Positions 16,451 to 25,404 are shown, numbered from the stretch's first letter. The stretch: DNA of 53,190 bases from Acidimicrobiia bacterium (GCA_022821685.1 JAJEDD010000007.1:1-53190); one strand, 5' to 3'. Program-made: numbers and translations. The notes: generated from the sequence alone by a model not told the origin.

Positions 16451-17617
16451 TCAGATGCCTTTGCCGGAGAGGTGTTGTCCCCATTGCTCCATGACCTCGG
16501 CGCGTGCTTCGAGCAGGTCTGAGCGCTGGTAGGCGCCTTCTACGCCTCGTACTGTGTGGCCGAGGCTCATTTCGGCTACTTCGCGGTTGATGCCTTGCTC
16601 GGCGCACCAGCTGCGGAACGAGGATCGCAGGCCGTGCGGTGTCATCGCTAGGCCCTGATCGCGGCACAGTTTCGACAGTGCCTCGACGGTGGTTTGGCGT
16701 CCATGCCGGTTCGGGAACACGTATTCGCTGTTGTCGCTGAGGGTGTGGGCCTGCTCTAGCACTGCCAGCGCCGCGGTGGACAGCGGCACCCGCTGGGGTT
16801 TGGCGGTCTTGGTTCTGTCAGGAGGGATGGTCCACACGTTGCCGTCGATCTCATCCCAGCGCATTCCCCGTACTTCGCTGGAGCGAGTCGCGGTCAAAGC
16901 GAGCATCCTGATGGCGGCCTTGGTAGACCAGAACGCGCCGCTGGCGTCGATGGTGGCCAGAGCGGCCGGGACTTCGCTCGCGGGCAGCGAGTCGAAGTGG
17001 CCGCCGTTGCCAGCCTGGCGGGGCAGCACGCCCGCGAGTGCCTCGCCGGCGGGATTGGTGGCGATGTGGTCCGCGGCGACCGCCCACTTGAACGCCACCG
17101 ACAGCCGCTGGCGCAGCTTGCGGCCCAGCTCGGGCTTCGCGGTCCACACCGGGTTGAGAACGGCCAGGACATCCGCGGTGCTCACCTGGTCGACGCGGCG
17201 ATCGATTATGGCAGCGGCATGGTTGTGCACAGAAGACCGCCAGGCCTTGGCGGTGCGGGGGTTGCGCCAGTGCTGCTGTCGGGTTTCGATGGCCCGCTCC
17301 AATGCCTCGGCGACGGTCGGTACCTGGGGCGATCGCAGGTCGCGGCCCTGCTCGACGGCGCGGCGGTTCTCCACGCACTTGGCCCGTGCTTCAGCGAGGG
17401 TGACGATCGGGTAGTTGCCCAACCCGACCATCGCTGGTTTACCGTTGATGTACAGGCGCTGGCTCCAGGTCTTGGACAGCCGGCCGTTGCGGGTGGCGCG
17501 CACCAGCAGGCTGAGCCCATATCCGCCTCGGCCGTCGCCGTACCTTCCGGGCTTGTTGACAGTGCGCACGAAGGCGGCGCTGAGCGTCGTGGGGCGATCC
17601 ATTACTATGCTCTTCAT
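16451..17617 (-). CDS. P4-type tyrosine integrase
   Basis: A site-specific recombinase of the P4/DUF4102 type (388 aa from ATG 17617). The N-terminal arm-binding domain includes RYGDGRGGYGLSL and LGNYPIVTLAEAR. The catalytic Arg is in TATRSSEVRGMRW, the box II His/Arg pair in HGLRSSFRSW, the late His in SLGHTVRGVEGAY, and the nucleophile Tyr is the Y of GAYQRSD. All catalytic residues are present. It starts 150 bp inside the right tRNA-Glu repeat. This family targets tRNA 3' ends, in keeping with the att repeats. Other ATGs at 17602 and 17659 are possible starts. Confidence 0.92.
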   Translation of the reverse strand: MKSIVMDRPTTLSAAFVRTVNKPGRYGDGRGGYGLSLLVRATRNGRLSKTWSQRLYINGKPAMVGLGNYPIVTLAEARAKCVENRRAVEQGRDLRSPQVPTVAEALERAIETRQQHWRNPRTAKAWRSSVHNHAAAIIDRRVDQVSTADVLAVLNPVWTAKPELGRKLRQRLSVAFKWAVAADHIATNPAGEALAGVLPRQAGNGGHFDSLPASEVPAALATIDASGAFWSTKAAIRMLALTATRSSEVRGMRWDEIDGNVWTIPPDRTKTAKPQRVPLSTAALAVLEQAHTLSDNSEYVFPNRHGRQTTVEALSKLCRDQGLAMTPHGLRSSFRSWCAEQGINREVAEMSLGHTVRGVEGAYQRSDLLEARAEVMEQWGQHLSGKGI

Positions 17618-17759
17618 TATTACTTTTCGAGGGGCACCGGAGGGTGCTGAACGGCACACAACGGCACAGGTCTGCGATCAGTTTATCACAAAATATCTGC
17701 TTTGACCTGCTAGTTATGGCTCGCTAGGTCACACAGTGACACATCATGGCACAAGTAGC

Positions 17760-17783
17760 TTCAATACCCGTACGGGGTGCCAC
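17760..17783. other. attR: copy of tRNA-Glu 3' end
   Basis: Positions 17767-17783 repeat CCCGTACGGGGTGCCAC exactly, and TTCAA two bases upstream is also shared with the tRNA. The rest of the tRNA is absent, so this is the right junction and not a tRNA gene. Confidence 0.85.
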
Positions 17784-17866
17784 CACCAGCCCAAAAATGG
17801 CCTCTTACCTCTGTAATAGCTGAGAATCAGAAGTGCATTATTGTCTTGGGGTATCGCTCCGGGACA
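17784..17866. repeat. Imperfect copy of the element's left-end flank (6414-6495)
   Basis: Beyond the right att, shared words continue in order with 6414-6495: CCAG, AAATAGCCTCT versus AAATGGCCTCT, ACCTC, AATAGCTGAGAATCAGA, then GTATCGCTCC. The homology is clearly imperfect over about 80 bp. It suggests that a second, related element end follows. From 17867 to 18045 I see no gene. Confidence 0.75.
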
Positions 17867-18045
17867 TATCGCTCCGGAACGGGGTGCCCTCCGATGCCAA
17901 GGGCCCAGCGTAGGCCCTGCCGGGTCGTGATCGCCTCACCATCGCCGTGTCGGTGAGGCGCGCCAGGGTGGCCCCGCGGCCGGTGGCTGTCACAGGCGTG
18001 CATATGCTTGAGGTGGCCGCTGCGCGCCGTGGGAAGGGAGGCGAC

Positions 18046-18906
18046 ATGAGCGACGGCACCGGGATCGAGTGGACCGAGGCGACGTGGAACCCGACCACGG
18101 GCTGTGATCGTGTCTCTGCTGGTTGCGACAACTGCTACGCCCTGACGTTGGCTAGGCGGCTCCGGGCGATGGGCAACCCCAAGTACCAAAACGACGGCGA
18201 CCCGAGGACTTCGGGCCCGGGCTTCGCTTTGACGGCCCATCGTGACCAGTTGTCGCTTCCGCACCGGTGGAAGTCGAAGCGGGTCATCTTCGTCAACTCG
18301 ATGAGCGACCTGTTCCACCCCGAAGTCCCCACCGAGTTCATCGAGGATGTCTTTGCGGTGATGGCCGACACGCCCCGTCACACCTACCAGGTGCTCACCA
18401 AACGTTCGAAGCGTCTCGCCGCGTTAGCCGAGAGGCTGGTGTGGCCTGACAACGTTTGGATGGGGGTGAGCGTCGAGAGTGACCGGTACTGCTTCCGGAC
18501 GGCGCATCTGCGGTCGGTGCCCGCGGCGGTGCGTTTCGTGTCGGCCGAGCCGTTGCTGGGGCCGCTGGACTCCATCGACCTCGACGGCATCGACTGGCTG
18601 ATCGCGGGCGGAGAGTCGGGTCACGGTGCCCGGCCTATGCACCCTCGGTGGGTGTTCGAGCTCCGAGACGAGTGCGTGTCCGCCGATGTGCCGTTCTTCT
18701 TCAAGCAGTGGGGAGCGTGGACGCCCAGCGAGGATCTCGGTGCGGTCCCGGTCGCGGTGGACGGGGCGGTGCTCACAGACGACTTGGCTGCGGCGGTTCC
18801 CGGCTCGCCGGTGTCGATGCGCCGAGTCGGCAAGAAGTCAGCCGGTCGGGTCCTCGATGGCAGGACCTGGGATCAGATGCCGAGACTCGCGTTGAACCGC
18901 ACCTGA
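18046..18906 (+). CDS. Three-Cys-motif protein (phage Gp37/Gp68, DUF5131)
   Basis: A 286-aa member of the Gp37/Gp68 family. The hallmark cysteines are C20, C27 and C30 in TTGCDRVSAGCDNCYA, a metal-binding arrangement that recalls Fe-S or radical-SAM-like sites. Other family landmarks are WNPTTGC, FVNSMSDLFH, YQVLTKRSKRL, NVWMGVSVE and GGESGHGARPM. ATG 18046 has GGGAGG just upstream. The family usually occurs with the TcmP partner, encoded here on the opposite strand with 34 bp of 3' overlap. The biochemical role is not established; phage and island context is common. Confidence 0.85.
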   Translation: MSDGTGIEWTEATWNPTTGCDRVSAGCDNCYALTLARRLRAMGNPKYQNDGDPRTSGPGFALTAHRDQLSLPHRWKSKRVIFVNSMSDLFHPEVPTEFIEDVFAVMADTPRHTYQVLTKRSKRLAALAERLVWPDNVWMGVSVESDRYCFRTAHLRSVPAAVRFVSAEPLLGPLDSIDLDGIDWLIAGGESGHGARPMHPRWVFELRDECVSADVPFFFKQWGAWTPSEDLGAVPVAVDGAVLTDDLAAAVPGSPVSMRRVGKKSAGRVLDGRTWDQMPRLALNRT

Positions 18907-19968
18907 GTGCCCTTGGGGAATCCGCTGCGGCTGCCCTGCGGCCTCGCGACCACAATCGTTTCTCGGCTCTCCATGGACTTCAAGGCGCTGCGAAGGTCGG
19001 GCTTTCGGAACGGCGTCTCGACGAGCGTGAACTCTTCGAGGCGCTCGAATCGGCACAGTCTCTCCCCCGAACTGCTCGCTCAGCCGGTGCTGTAGCTGGC
19101 TGAGTTCGACGTTGGATCCGGTGAGCAGTGATCCTTGGTTCCAGTGCCGGTCAGAGAACATCGAGCCGGTGCTCGGGTCCACCTTCCACATAGCGTCCTT
19201 GAACTTCTCGACTCCGGTGAGGCTGCGAGTGGCGTAGACCACGTAGTAGGCGACCGTCTCGTTGGCGCGCCTCATCTCAAAGTCGAGCGCATACTGGAAG
19301 TTGGCGACATCGCGTAGCTGCTGTTTGTACAGATCAACCAGCGCGGAGATGCGTTCCCCGGCGGGCGCGGCTTCGACGACGGAGAAGTCATCGGTCCCGA
19401 ACAGGCTGTCACGGCCGCCCTTCATGTGTGCCGTGGTAAGGAACCGGTTCAGGTGATCGACCATGAGTATCAGGAACAGCTCGCACTTGCGGGAGTCCAA
19501 GAATCTCGAAATGAGTTCCATCGGGACACCCGACACCCCGAAGGGATCAACGAACGCCAGGGTAGGGGCGAGGCGCCTGTTGCGGGTGTCCAGCGAGCCC
19601 AACACGCCCTCGATCACGTCGACGAACTCGCCACGGTGCGTAGACACCTTCACGTTCGACGGCAGCGGATCGAACTGCCGCAGCTCGCTGCTGAGCCTGT
19701 CGAGCCGCGGCGTGTCAGCCTCGATGAAATGGAAGATGAACTCGCAGCGGCTATAGCGGGGAAAGGCGCTGTGGTTCAACAGCGTTCGCAGCGCGATGAT
19801 CGGCGATCCCGGCTCGCCGTCGCTGTAAATGCCGGGCCCCGCGAACCCGTCGAGAAAGATGATCCGCTGCTCGCGGCTCGCCAGTATTGGGAACCAGGCA
19901 CCCAAGTAGTGCATGAGGAGTTCGTGCTTGGCCGCGGTGTGCGGCTCGATCGGCCAGACGGTCGCCAT
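18873..19968 (-). pseudogene. tcmP: Three-Cys-motif partner protein TcmP, frameshifted
   Basis: The N-terminal 300 residues match TcmP: ATVWPIEPHTAAKHELLMHY, FLDGFAGPGIYSDGE and LAFVDPFGVSGVPMELI. Near 19060 (coding GGGGG in CAGTTCGGGGGAGAG) the frame shifts by +1. Removing one G restores LSEQFGERLCRFERLEEF and then a sensible C-terminus ending VRFNASLGI with a stop at 18873-18875. Without repair the frame runs to 18838 as a meaningless Arg/Pro-rich tail. The lesion is in a homopolymer, so a sequencing error is possible. ATG 19968 is preferred over an upstream start at 20013. It overlaps its DUF5131 partner tail to tail. Confidence 0.8.
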
Positions 19969-20207
19969 CTCGGGGGACCCTAACGCTGGCGTCAGCCGGT
20001 TCGGCGACACCAACTACTGCACATGCCGGTGACATCGGTTGCTGTTCACCCTAGGCGGCGGAGGTCCGTCCGATGGCCCTTTTTCGAGCAGGAAGGGCAA
20101 CTCCCCTCAGCATGTCCTCTACAACGAGATCGAGTCATTCTTGGAGACCGCACGATCATTCACCGTCGTCGTGCATCTGAGCTTCCCCCCGTTTCGTGGA
20201 GGGTTTG

Positions 20208-21081
20208 TTAGGCCGCGTTGACTAGTTCGTACTCTATTGGGCTGGTCATGTTGTTGGTGGAGTGGAGCCGTCGCCGGTTGTACCAGGTGTCGATTCAGGC
20301 GGCGATGTCGGCTCGGGCCTGGTCTCGGGTCAGGTAGCGGCGCCGGGAGACGAGCTCGTGCTCGAGGGTTGAGAAGAGCGACTCCGCGGCGGCGTTGTCG
20401 AGTGCTGAGCCGACGCGTCCCATCGACTGGGTGACGCCGAGGCGGCGGCAGGCCGCGGCGCAGGCGTCTGAGGTGTATTGGGAGCCTTTGTCGGTGTGGA
20501 AGATCACGCCTTTGACGTCGCCGCCGCGGGTGGCGGCGGCCATGTTGATCGCGGCGGTGGCGAGCTGAGCCGTCGGGTAGGAGTCGGAGGTGGCGAAGCC
20601 CAGCATGCGGCGACTGAACAGGTCCTCGACGGTGGCGAGGAACACCGGCCCCTGCTCGGTGTGGATCTGCTTGAAGTCCCCGACCTATTTCTGGTCGGCG
20701 CGCTCGGCGGTGAAGTCGCGCCCCAGCAGGTCCGGAACCGGCGCGGCCGCCTTGTCGGGGCGGGTCAGGCCCCGCCGGCGGCGCGGGGAGCGCCCCTGGA
20801 GGCCCTGGGCGGGCCATGGACGCTTCCACGGTCTTCTTCGACACGGCCAGGCCGTCACGGCGGAGTTGGGCGCGCACCCGCGGCGAGCCGTAGGTGCCTG
20901 CGGACGCGTCGAAGCACGCCTTGACCGCAGCGTCGACCTCAAAGCGGCGCTGCTGCGCCGCAGTAGGAGGCCGGCCGCGCCACTTGTAGAACGTCGAGGA
21001 GGACACCCCGAGGGCCCGGCAGCAAACCGCGTGAGGCACACCGAACCCGGTCCTCTGTGCCGCGATGAACCCTGCGGTCAT
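20208..21081 (-). pseudogene. IS3 transposase orfB (DDE), inactivated
   Basis: The reading starts TAGFIAAQRTGFGVPHAVCC and runs to KKTVEASMA, then shifts frame near 20815. It continues as RDFTAERADQK, a stop (TAG for the usual Trp) at about 20690, then VFLATVEDLFSRRMLGFATS, the catalytic Asp in HTDKGSQYTS and catalytic Glu in ALDNAAAESLFSTLE. A further TGA replaces Trp before IDTWYNRRRLHSTN. So there is at least one frameshift and two nonsense changes, and the transposase is dead. Confidence 0.88.
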
Positions 21082-21128
21082 CGCGTTGCCTCCTTGACCC
21101 AGAAGACCGTCGATCGCTCAAGCAGCCA

Positions 21129-21371
21129 TCACGCCTCTGTCTCCAGCTCGGCGCAGCGGCGGCGCAGCCGCACCAGCTCGGCTCTGTCGTCAGAGGTCAG
21201 GCCCTCGGCCGCGCCCCGCTAGATGCGGTCCTTGCGGACCCAGTTCCCCAAGACCCCCGCACCGATCCCCAGCTCGCGGGCGACCTCACAGATCGGTCTG
21301 TGAGTCTCCCGGACGATCCGCACAGCGCCGGCCTTGAACTCCGGGTCGTACTTGCGTCGTGGATGTGACAT
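21129..21371 (-). pseudogene. IS3 transposase orfA (HTH), inactivated
   Basis: Starts SHPRRKYDPEFKAGAVRIV, followed by EVARELGIGAGVLGNWVRKD, the HTH_Tnp_1 pattern. An in-frame TAG after DRI (near 21220) interrupts the protein before GAAEGLTSDDRAELVRLRRR. Confidence 0.85.
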
Positions 21372-21410
21372 GGCATCTCCTCATAGACGATGTCTCCACG
21401 ATTCGGGGGG

Positions 21411-23968
21411 ATGTCCAAGCGTTCAATCCAGAATGGGGGATGCACCGACCGCCAGGTTGGCAACCTGCGCGATGTCATGTTGAAGCTCTCGTACCACAAG
21501 GGCGAGGACGACATCGCAGCCGACTTCTACCTGCCGTGCATGCGCCGCTCCCACCGCTACGACCGAGCGGTGGGTTCTTCAGCAGCAGCGTGTTCGTGCT
21601 CGCGTGGCCGAGTCTGCGGGAATTCGCCGCGTCCGGCGGTCGGATGAGGATCGTCTGTTCCCCTGCTCTGTCGAGTGGCGACGTAGACGCGTTGAACGTC
21701 GGCTACAGCCCCTCTGGAGTAGAGCAGTTCTCGACTGACGCTCGTGAGGAACTCCACCGACTCCTAGCCTCGCCGGTCCTTCAGAAGCCTACGAAGGTCC
21801 TCGCGAGCCTCGTCGCGGGTGGGGTGATCGATCTCCGCATTGCCTGGATTGAGCCGCAGACCGCTGGTCGTAGTCGAAGAATCTTCCACGACAAGGTCGG
21901 GATCTTCTCCGACGGCAACGATCAGCAGGTGGTGTTCAAAGGATCCATGAACGAGACCTGGCTTGGACTCGCAGCCGACGGCAACCTCGAGTCGATCGAT
22001 GTCTTCGCGTCCTGGAGGAACGAGGAGAACGAGCGACGCGTGGCCGATGAAGTCGAGTACTTCGACAACCTTTGGCACGATCGGCAGCCAGGCGTGACCG
22101 TGACCCCGTTCCCCGAGGTGGCCCAGCAAGAGCTGCTGGACATCGCTGAAGAGGCGCGCTGGGAGGACTATGTCGACGAGATCTGTCTGGAGATGGAGAC
22201 GGCCGCCAATGACTCCGCAGATCACAGGCTGGGCGCCCGGTCTCCCCGGCCTCACCAAGTAGCGGCGCTCGAAGCCTGGGAACAGCGTGGCCGGCGAGGC
22301 CTTCTCGAGCACGCCACCGGCAGCGGCAAGACCTTCACGGCGCTGTGCGCGATCCATGAGAGCCTGGGGCGCGGTGAGGTTCCACTCGTGCTTGTGCCCA
22401 GCGAACTCCTGCTGAGCCAATGGCAGGAGGAGATCACGCGCACGTTGGACCTCCAGCCCCTGGTGTGTGGCGGCGGGTTCCGGACGTGGGAGGAGCAGCG
22501 GCGGCTACCGCTGTGGACCCGCGACGGCAGTCCGGACGAACCCCGTGTGGTGCTTGCGACGACGCTTGCCAAGCTGCTCGACGACTATGGCAAGAAGGAG
22601 GCCAAGAGCGCTCAGGCCAACACGATCACGAGCGAACTCGGAACCCAGATGAACGTCCTGCTCGATGAACGCCAGGTCCTTCTGGACGGCCTTGACGATA
22701 TGAAGACGAGCCTCGCTCAGCTGCGCCAGGAAAAGGCGGAGCTGGATGAGCAGCTCCGCCGCAACGAGCGCCTCACAGCAATGATGGACAAGCGCGACAT
22801 GCTTGTTGACGCCATCAAGTCGCTCGATGAGCAGATCGAGGCTCGCCAAGCCGACATCGCCATCGAGATGCGAGAGGCGTGGAAGTCACTCGTCGCCACT
22901 CGCGCATCTGACCTCACCGGAGGCCTGCGAGATCGGGAACGAGACTTGCAGCTCCAGAAGATGCGACATGAAGTCCTACGGGTCTCAGCTGATCGAGGTG
23001 CAGACCCCAAGATCTGCCCGACATGCCTCCAAACGCTCAGCGACGAGGCGCTAGCGCGGATGGAGGTGACTGCCGCCGACGAAGCGGCCATCATCGAGGA
23101 CGTCGAACGACAGTTGCGCGACATCCAGCGACGACTGGACGCCCTGGAGGACGCTGCCCGAGCTTCAAGCGAGACCGGTCTACGGATGCTCTGGAGCGAC
23201 CTCAACCGCCTCAGGCGAGACCGGTACACCAATCGAGACGAGGCCTCTGAACTCGATCGTCGGCTGCAAGAAGCAGGAGACGACCAGAGTGCAATTCGTC
23301 AGGCACAGTACGACCACGAGCAGACCGTCAAGAAGATCGCGCTAACGGAGGAGGGGATTGGAGAACAAGAGGACGCCCTTGCCGAGAATGAGCGCAATCT
23401 GGCGAGGGTCCGAGTCCGTCTGGAGTCCAGAGGTGGAGCGGACGTCGAGGGCGCCCGGCAGCGGCGGCGCCTGTGCTCCGACTTGCATGGATTGTTTGAC
23501 CAAGCAGTCGACAGGTACCGCGACCGACTCCGTCGAAGCGTTGAAGCTGACGCCACCAAGCTCTTCTTGCAGCTCACGACCGAGCCGGAGTACGCGGGAT
23601 TGCGGATCAACGAGAGCTACGGGCTCACGATCCTCCACCAAGACGGTTCCGAGATACCGGTCCGCTCCGCCGGCGCAGAGCACGTCGTAGCCCTGTCCCT
23701 CGTGGGAGCTTTGCAGAAGAACGCCCCGCTGCAAGGCCCGATCTTCATCGACTCACCCTTCGGACGGCTCGACACCCGGCACACCGAGAACGTCGTCTCC
23801 GCCCTTCCCAGCATGACGGAACAGATGTGCCTCCTCGTGTACGAGGAGGAGCTGCGGCCGCAGCTTGCTCGGGAACTGCTGAGGGGACAGCTACGTGCCG
23901 AGTACTCCCTACGCCGGGTTTCTGCCCGTCACACTGAACTCGAAGAGATTGGGGGGCGTCATGGCTGA
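21411..23968 (+). pseudogene. Chimera: Dnd-dependent restriction helicase N-half fused to DndD C-half
   Basis: The 5' part encodes LKLSYHKGEDDIAADFYLPC and YDRAVG, then shifts frame at about 21574 (one base missing) and continues FFSSSVFVLAWPSLREF, a PLD-like nuclease with HDKVGIFSDGNDQQVVFKGS. A helicase start follows: LRPHQ-like PRPHQVAALEAWEQ, Walker A ATGSGKT and motif Ia PLVLVPSELLLSQW. After VVLATTLAKLL (about 22570), where motif II should come, the frame passes straight into a coiled coil with a zinc-hook CPTC and ends in the DndD signature FIDSPFGRLDTRHTENVV. Helicase motifs II-VI and DndD's Walker A are missing. Without the first frameshift the downstream frame stays open to 23968. 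Family assignments are by motif. Confidence 0.75.
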
Positions 23969-24353
23969 GGACAAGCGAACGATCGGGGTGACTGAGGCCG
24001 CAGACGGTGTTCTCGACGTGATGCGCGAGCAAGGCCACTTCGCCGATGGCATCGACGCTGCAAAGTTCGCGATGGCCCTCGCGATCAACGCCGGGGCGAA
24101 CGCGGACGAGCGGGATCCGACCGTCGAGGGCACCACCACGAAGTGGAACGTCGGCAGTTTCGATCCCGATAGCCAACTCCGCTCGCTGATCGACGCCCTC
24201 TACCCAGACGTAGATCAGCCGTACCGGCTCCTCGAGTTCTTGATCGATGACGGGCTCCATCGTGTCAGCGAACACATGGAGTCAGTAGGCGAACTCGATG
24301 TCATCGCGTTGCTCGACGAGGCCGGGACCCGTCCTAGCGCAGCTGCGCCGTAG
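23961..24353 (+). CDS. Small Dnd-associated-type protein
   Basis: A 130-aa acidic protein from ATG 23961, overlapping the end of the DndD-like gene by 8 bp. It opens with IGVTEAADGVLDVMREQGHF and later reads FDPDSQLRSLIDALYPD and FLIDDGLHRVSEHM, consistent with a small helical protein. Its position directly after DndD suggests a DndE-like or other phosphorothioation-associated accessory protein, but I cannot confirm the family by eye. It is intact and now separated from any dndC or dndB in this window. Confidence 0.6.
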   Translation: MAEDKRTIGVTEAADGVLDVMREQGHFADGIDAAKFAMALAINAGANADERDPTVEGTTTKWNVGSFDPDSQLRSLIDALYPDVDQPYRLLEFLIDDGLHRVSEHMESVGELDVIALLDEAGTRPSAAAP

Positions 24354-24387
24354 GCGCCTGGAGCCAGAGGTACGGCGGTTCCACGTA

Positions 24388-25377
24388 TCAGACGCAGGAG
24401 TCGAGTAGCTCGTCGAACACGTCGGGCCACGACAGGGCAACGCCGTGGGACTCGCAGAGGTCAGGCCAGTACCCAGACGATGGCTCCCGCTCGACGGCTA
24501 GCACGGGGTGGTTGTTCTCGAAGCCCCAATCGACGAGGTGCGCATAGCTGAGCACCTGCCCGAGACCCAGCCGCAGCTGGCGTTCCTCGTTGGCGGGCGT
24601 GAGGCTCTTCACCTCCGCGATCCAGGCCGCATCGGCCGCAATCCAGCCGACATCGAAGAGAGGATCGGAATCGCTTGGCGACCGCGGCTCCCAACCGCGC
24701 GCCCGGACGGCGTCCGCCAACTGGTTCTGGACCTTCTTGTGCGCGTTGGTTCCTCGGTCGATCGCATCCGGATCGAACCGAAATACCCGCGACCGAGGAG
24801 TGGCCGAGCCACCGGGTGGAGGACGCAGGTACGGCCGTCCCCCGGTTACCGGAGCGCCCACGCCGCGCGAGCCGACTTCCCCGCTTGAAGCGCGCTCCTC
24901 GATGGCCTCGACCACCAATTGGCTCGGGGCGCAGATCACGACCTCCATTCCGGTCTGCAGGCGACGGTCCTGGCGCACACGCAAGCCCGACGCGGCGGCG
25001 GCCTGGACATTGGCCGACTTGACTTCGAGGCTCGTCGAGTACGCAAAGTCGATGCGCAATGCAGCGTCCCAAAATACGAAGACATCGTGTTCAACGGCGT
25101 AGCCGCAGACGATCACAAAGTCGACCCCCGACCAGTCGAACTCGCCCCGTTCACCACGACGCTGACCGGTGAGCTGGATCTTGTGTTCCGGGGTTGGTCG
25201 GCCGCCAGGCGGGTCTGTCGCGTTGCGGATGTAGACCCGAACACGGCCGGGCAGAGGGGGGCGGAGTTCCAAAACGAGTTCGCCGGAAGCATCTGTGCTT
25301 GCCGCGATGAGTGCGGTGGGACCAACGGCAGTGACGAACCGGTCTTGAAGCTCCGTGGTCGAGAGCCGATCAGTCAA
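24388..25377 (-). CDS. PD-(D/E)XK restriction endonuclease
   Basis: A 329-aa protein with a C-terminal nuclease domain: catalytic Asp in PLFDVGWIAADAAWIAEVKS (D then E-V-K) followed by RLGLGQVLSYAHLVDWGF, which supplies the conserved Gln and helix. The N-terminal half (TELQDRFVTAVGPT, FDWSGVDFVIVCGYAVEHDV) may recognise DNA. It is the last gene of the M1-M2-R operon, 27 bp after the second methylase, so it is the likely cleavage subunit. It converges with the Dnd-type operon (34 bp between stops). The recognition site is unknown. Confidence 0.8.
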   Translation of the reverse strand: MTDRLSTTELQDRFVTAVGPTALIAASTDASGELVLELRPPLPGRVRVYIRNATDPPGGRPTPEHKIQLTGQRRGERGEFDWSGVDFVIVCGYAVEHDVFVFWDAALRIDFAYSTSLEVKSANVQAAAASGLRVRQDRRLQTGMEVVICAPSQLVVEAIEERASSGEVGSRGVGAPVTGGRPYLRPPPGGSATPRSRVFRFDPDAIDRGTNAHKKVQNQLADAVRARGWEPRSPSDSDPLFDVGWIAADAAWIAEVKSLTPANEERQLRLGLGQVLSYAHLVDWGFENNHPVLAVEREPSSGYWPDLCESHGVALSWPDVFDELLDSCV

Positions 25378-25404
25378 CGCCGTCCTCCTGCACCCGCCCG
25401 TGGT

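Larger units (their letters stand above)
6397..17783. mobile_element. tRNA-Glu integrative element (about 11.4 kb)
   Basis: The element is bounded by 17-bp direct repeats of the tRNA-Glu 3' end. It contains a P4-type integrase 150 bp from the right repeat, an AlpA-like regulator and only accessory cargo. No conjugation, replication or structural phage genes were recognised, so it resembles a satellite-like or mobilisable genomic island. Cargo: methylase/GHKL/receiver/MBL operon, DUF4268 protein, GIY-YIG protein and several small hypotheticals. The region 12935-13751 is mostly non-coding and repeat-bearing. Confidence 0.85.
20178..21417 (-). mobile_element. Decayed IS3-family insertion sequence
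   Basis: A 1240-bp element with imperfect terminal inverted repeats. The left end TGAGCTTCCCCCCGTTTCGT and the reverse complement of the right end, TGGACATCCCCCCGAATCGT, match at 15 of these 20 positions, and the next four bases GGAG are identical. It contains orfA and orfB in IS3 order on the minus strand, both inactivated. No clear target-site duplication flanks it. It sits between tcmP and the Dnd-type chimera gene, and its right end supplies the sequence just ahead of that gene. Confidence 0.85.

Noticed and set aside
17760..17783. A second tRNA-Glu gene
   Set aside because: Only the T-arm/acceptor 3' portion is present; no anticodon or 5' acceptor strand precedes it.
21418..23968. Functional helicase gene
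   Set aside because: Motifs II-VI are absent and the first domain is frameshifted, so an active helicase is not supported.
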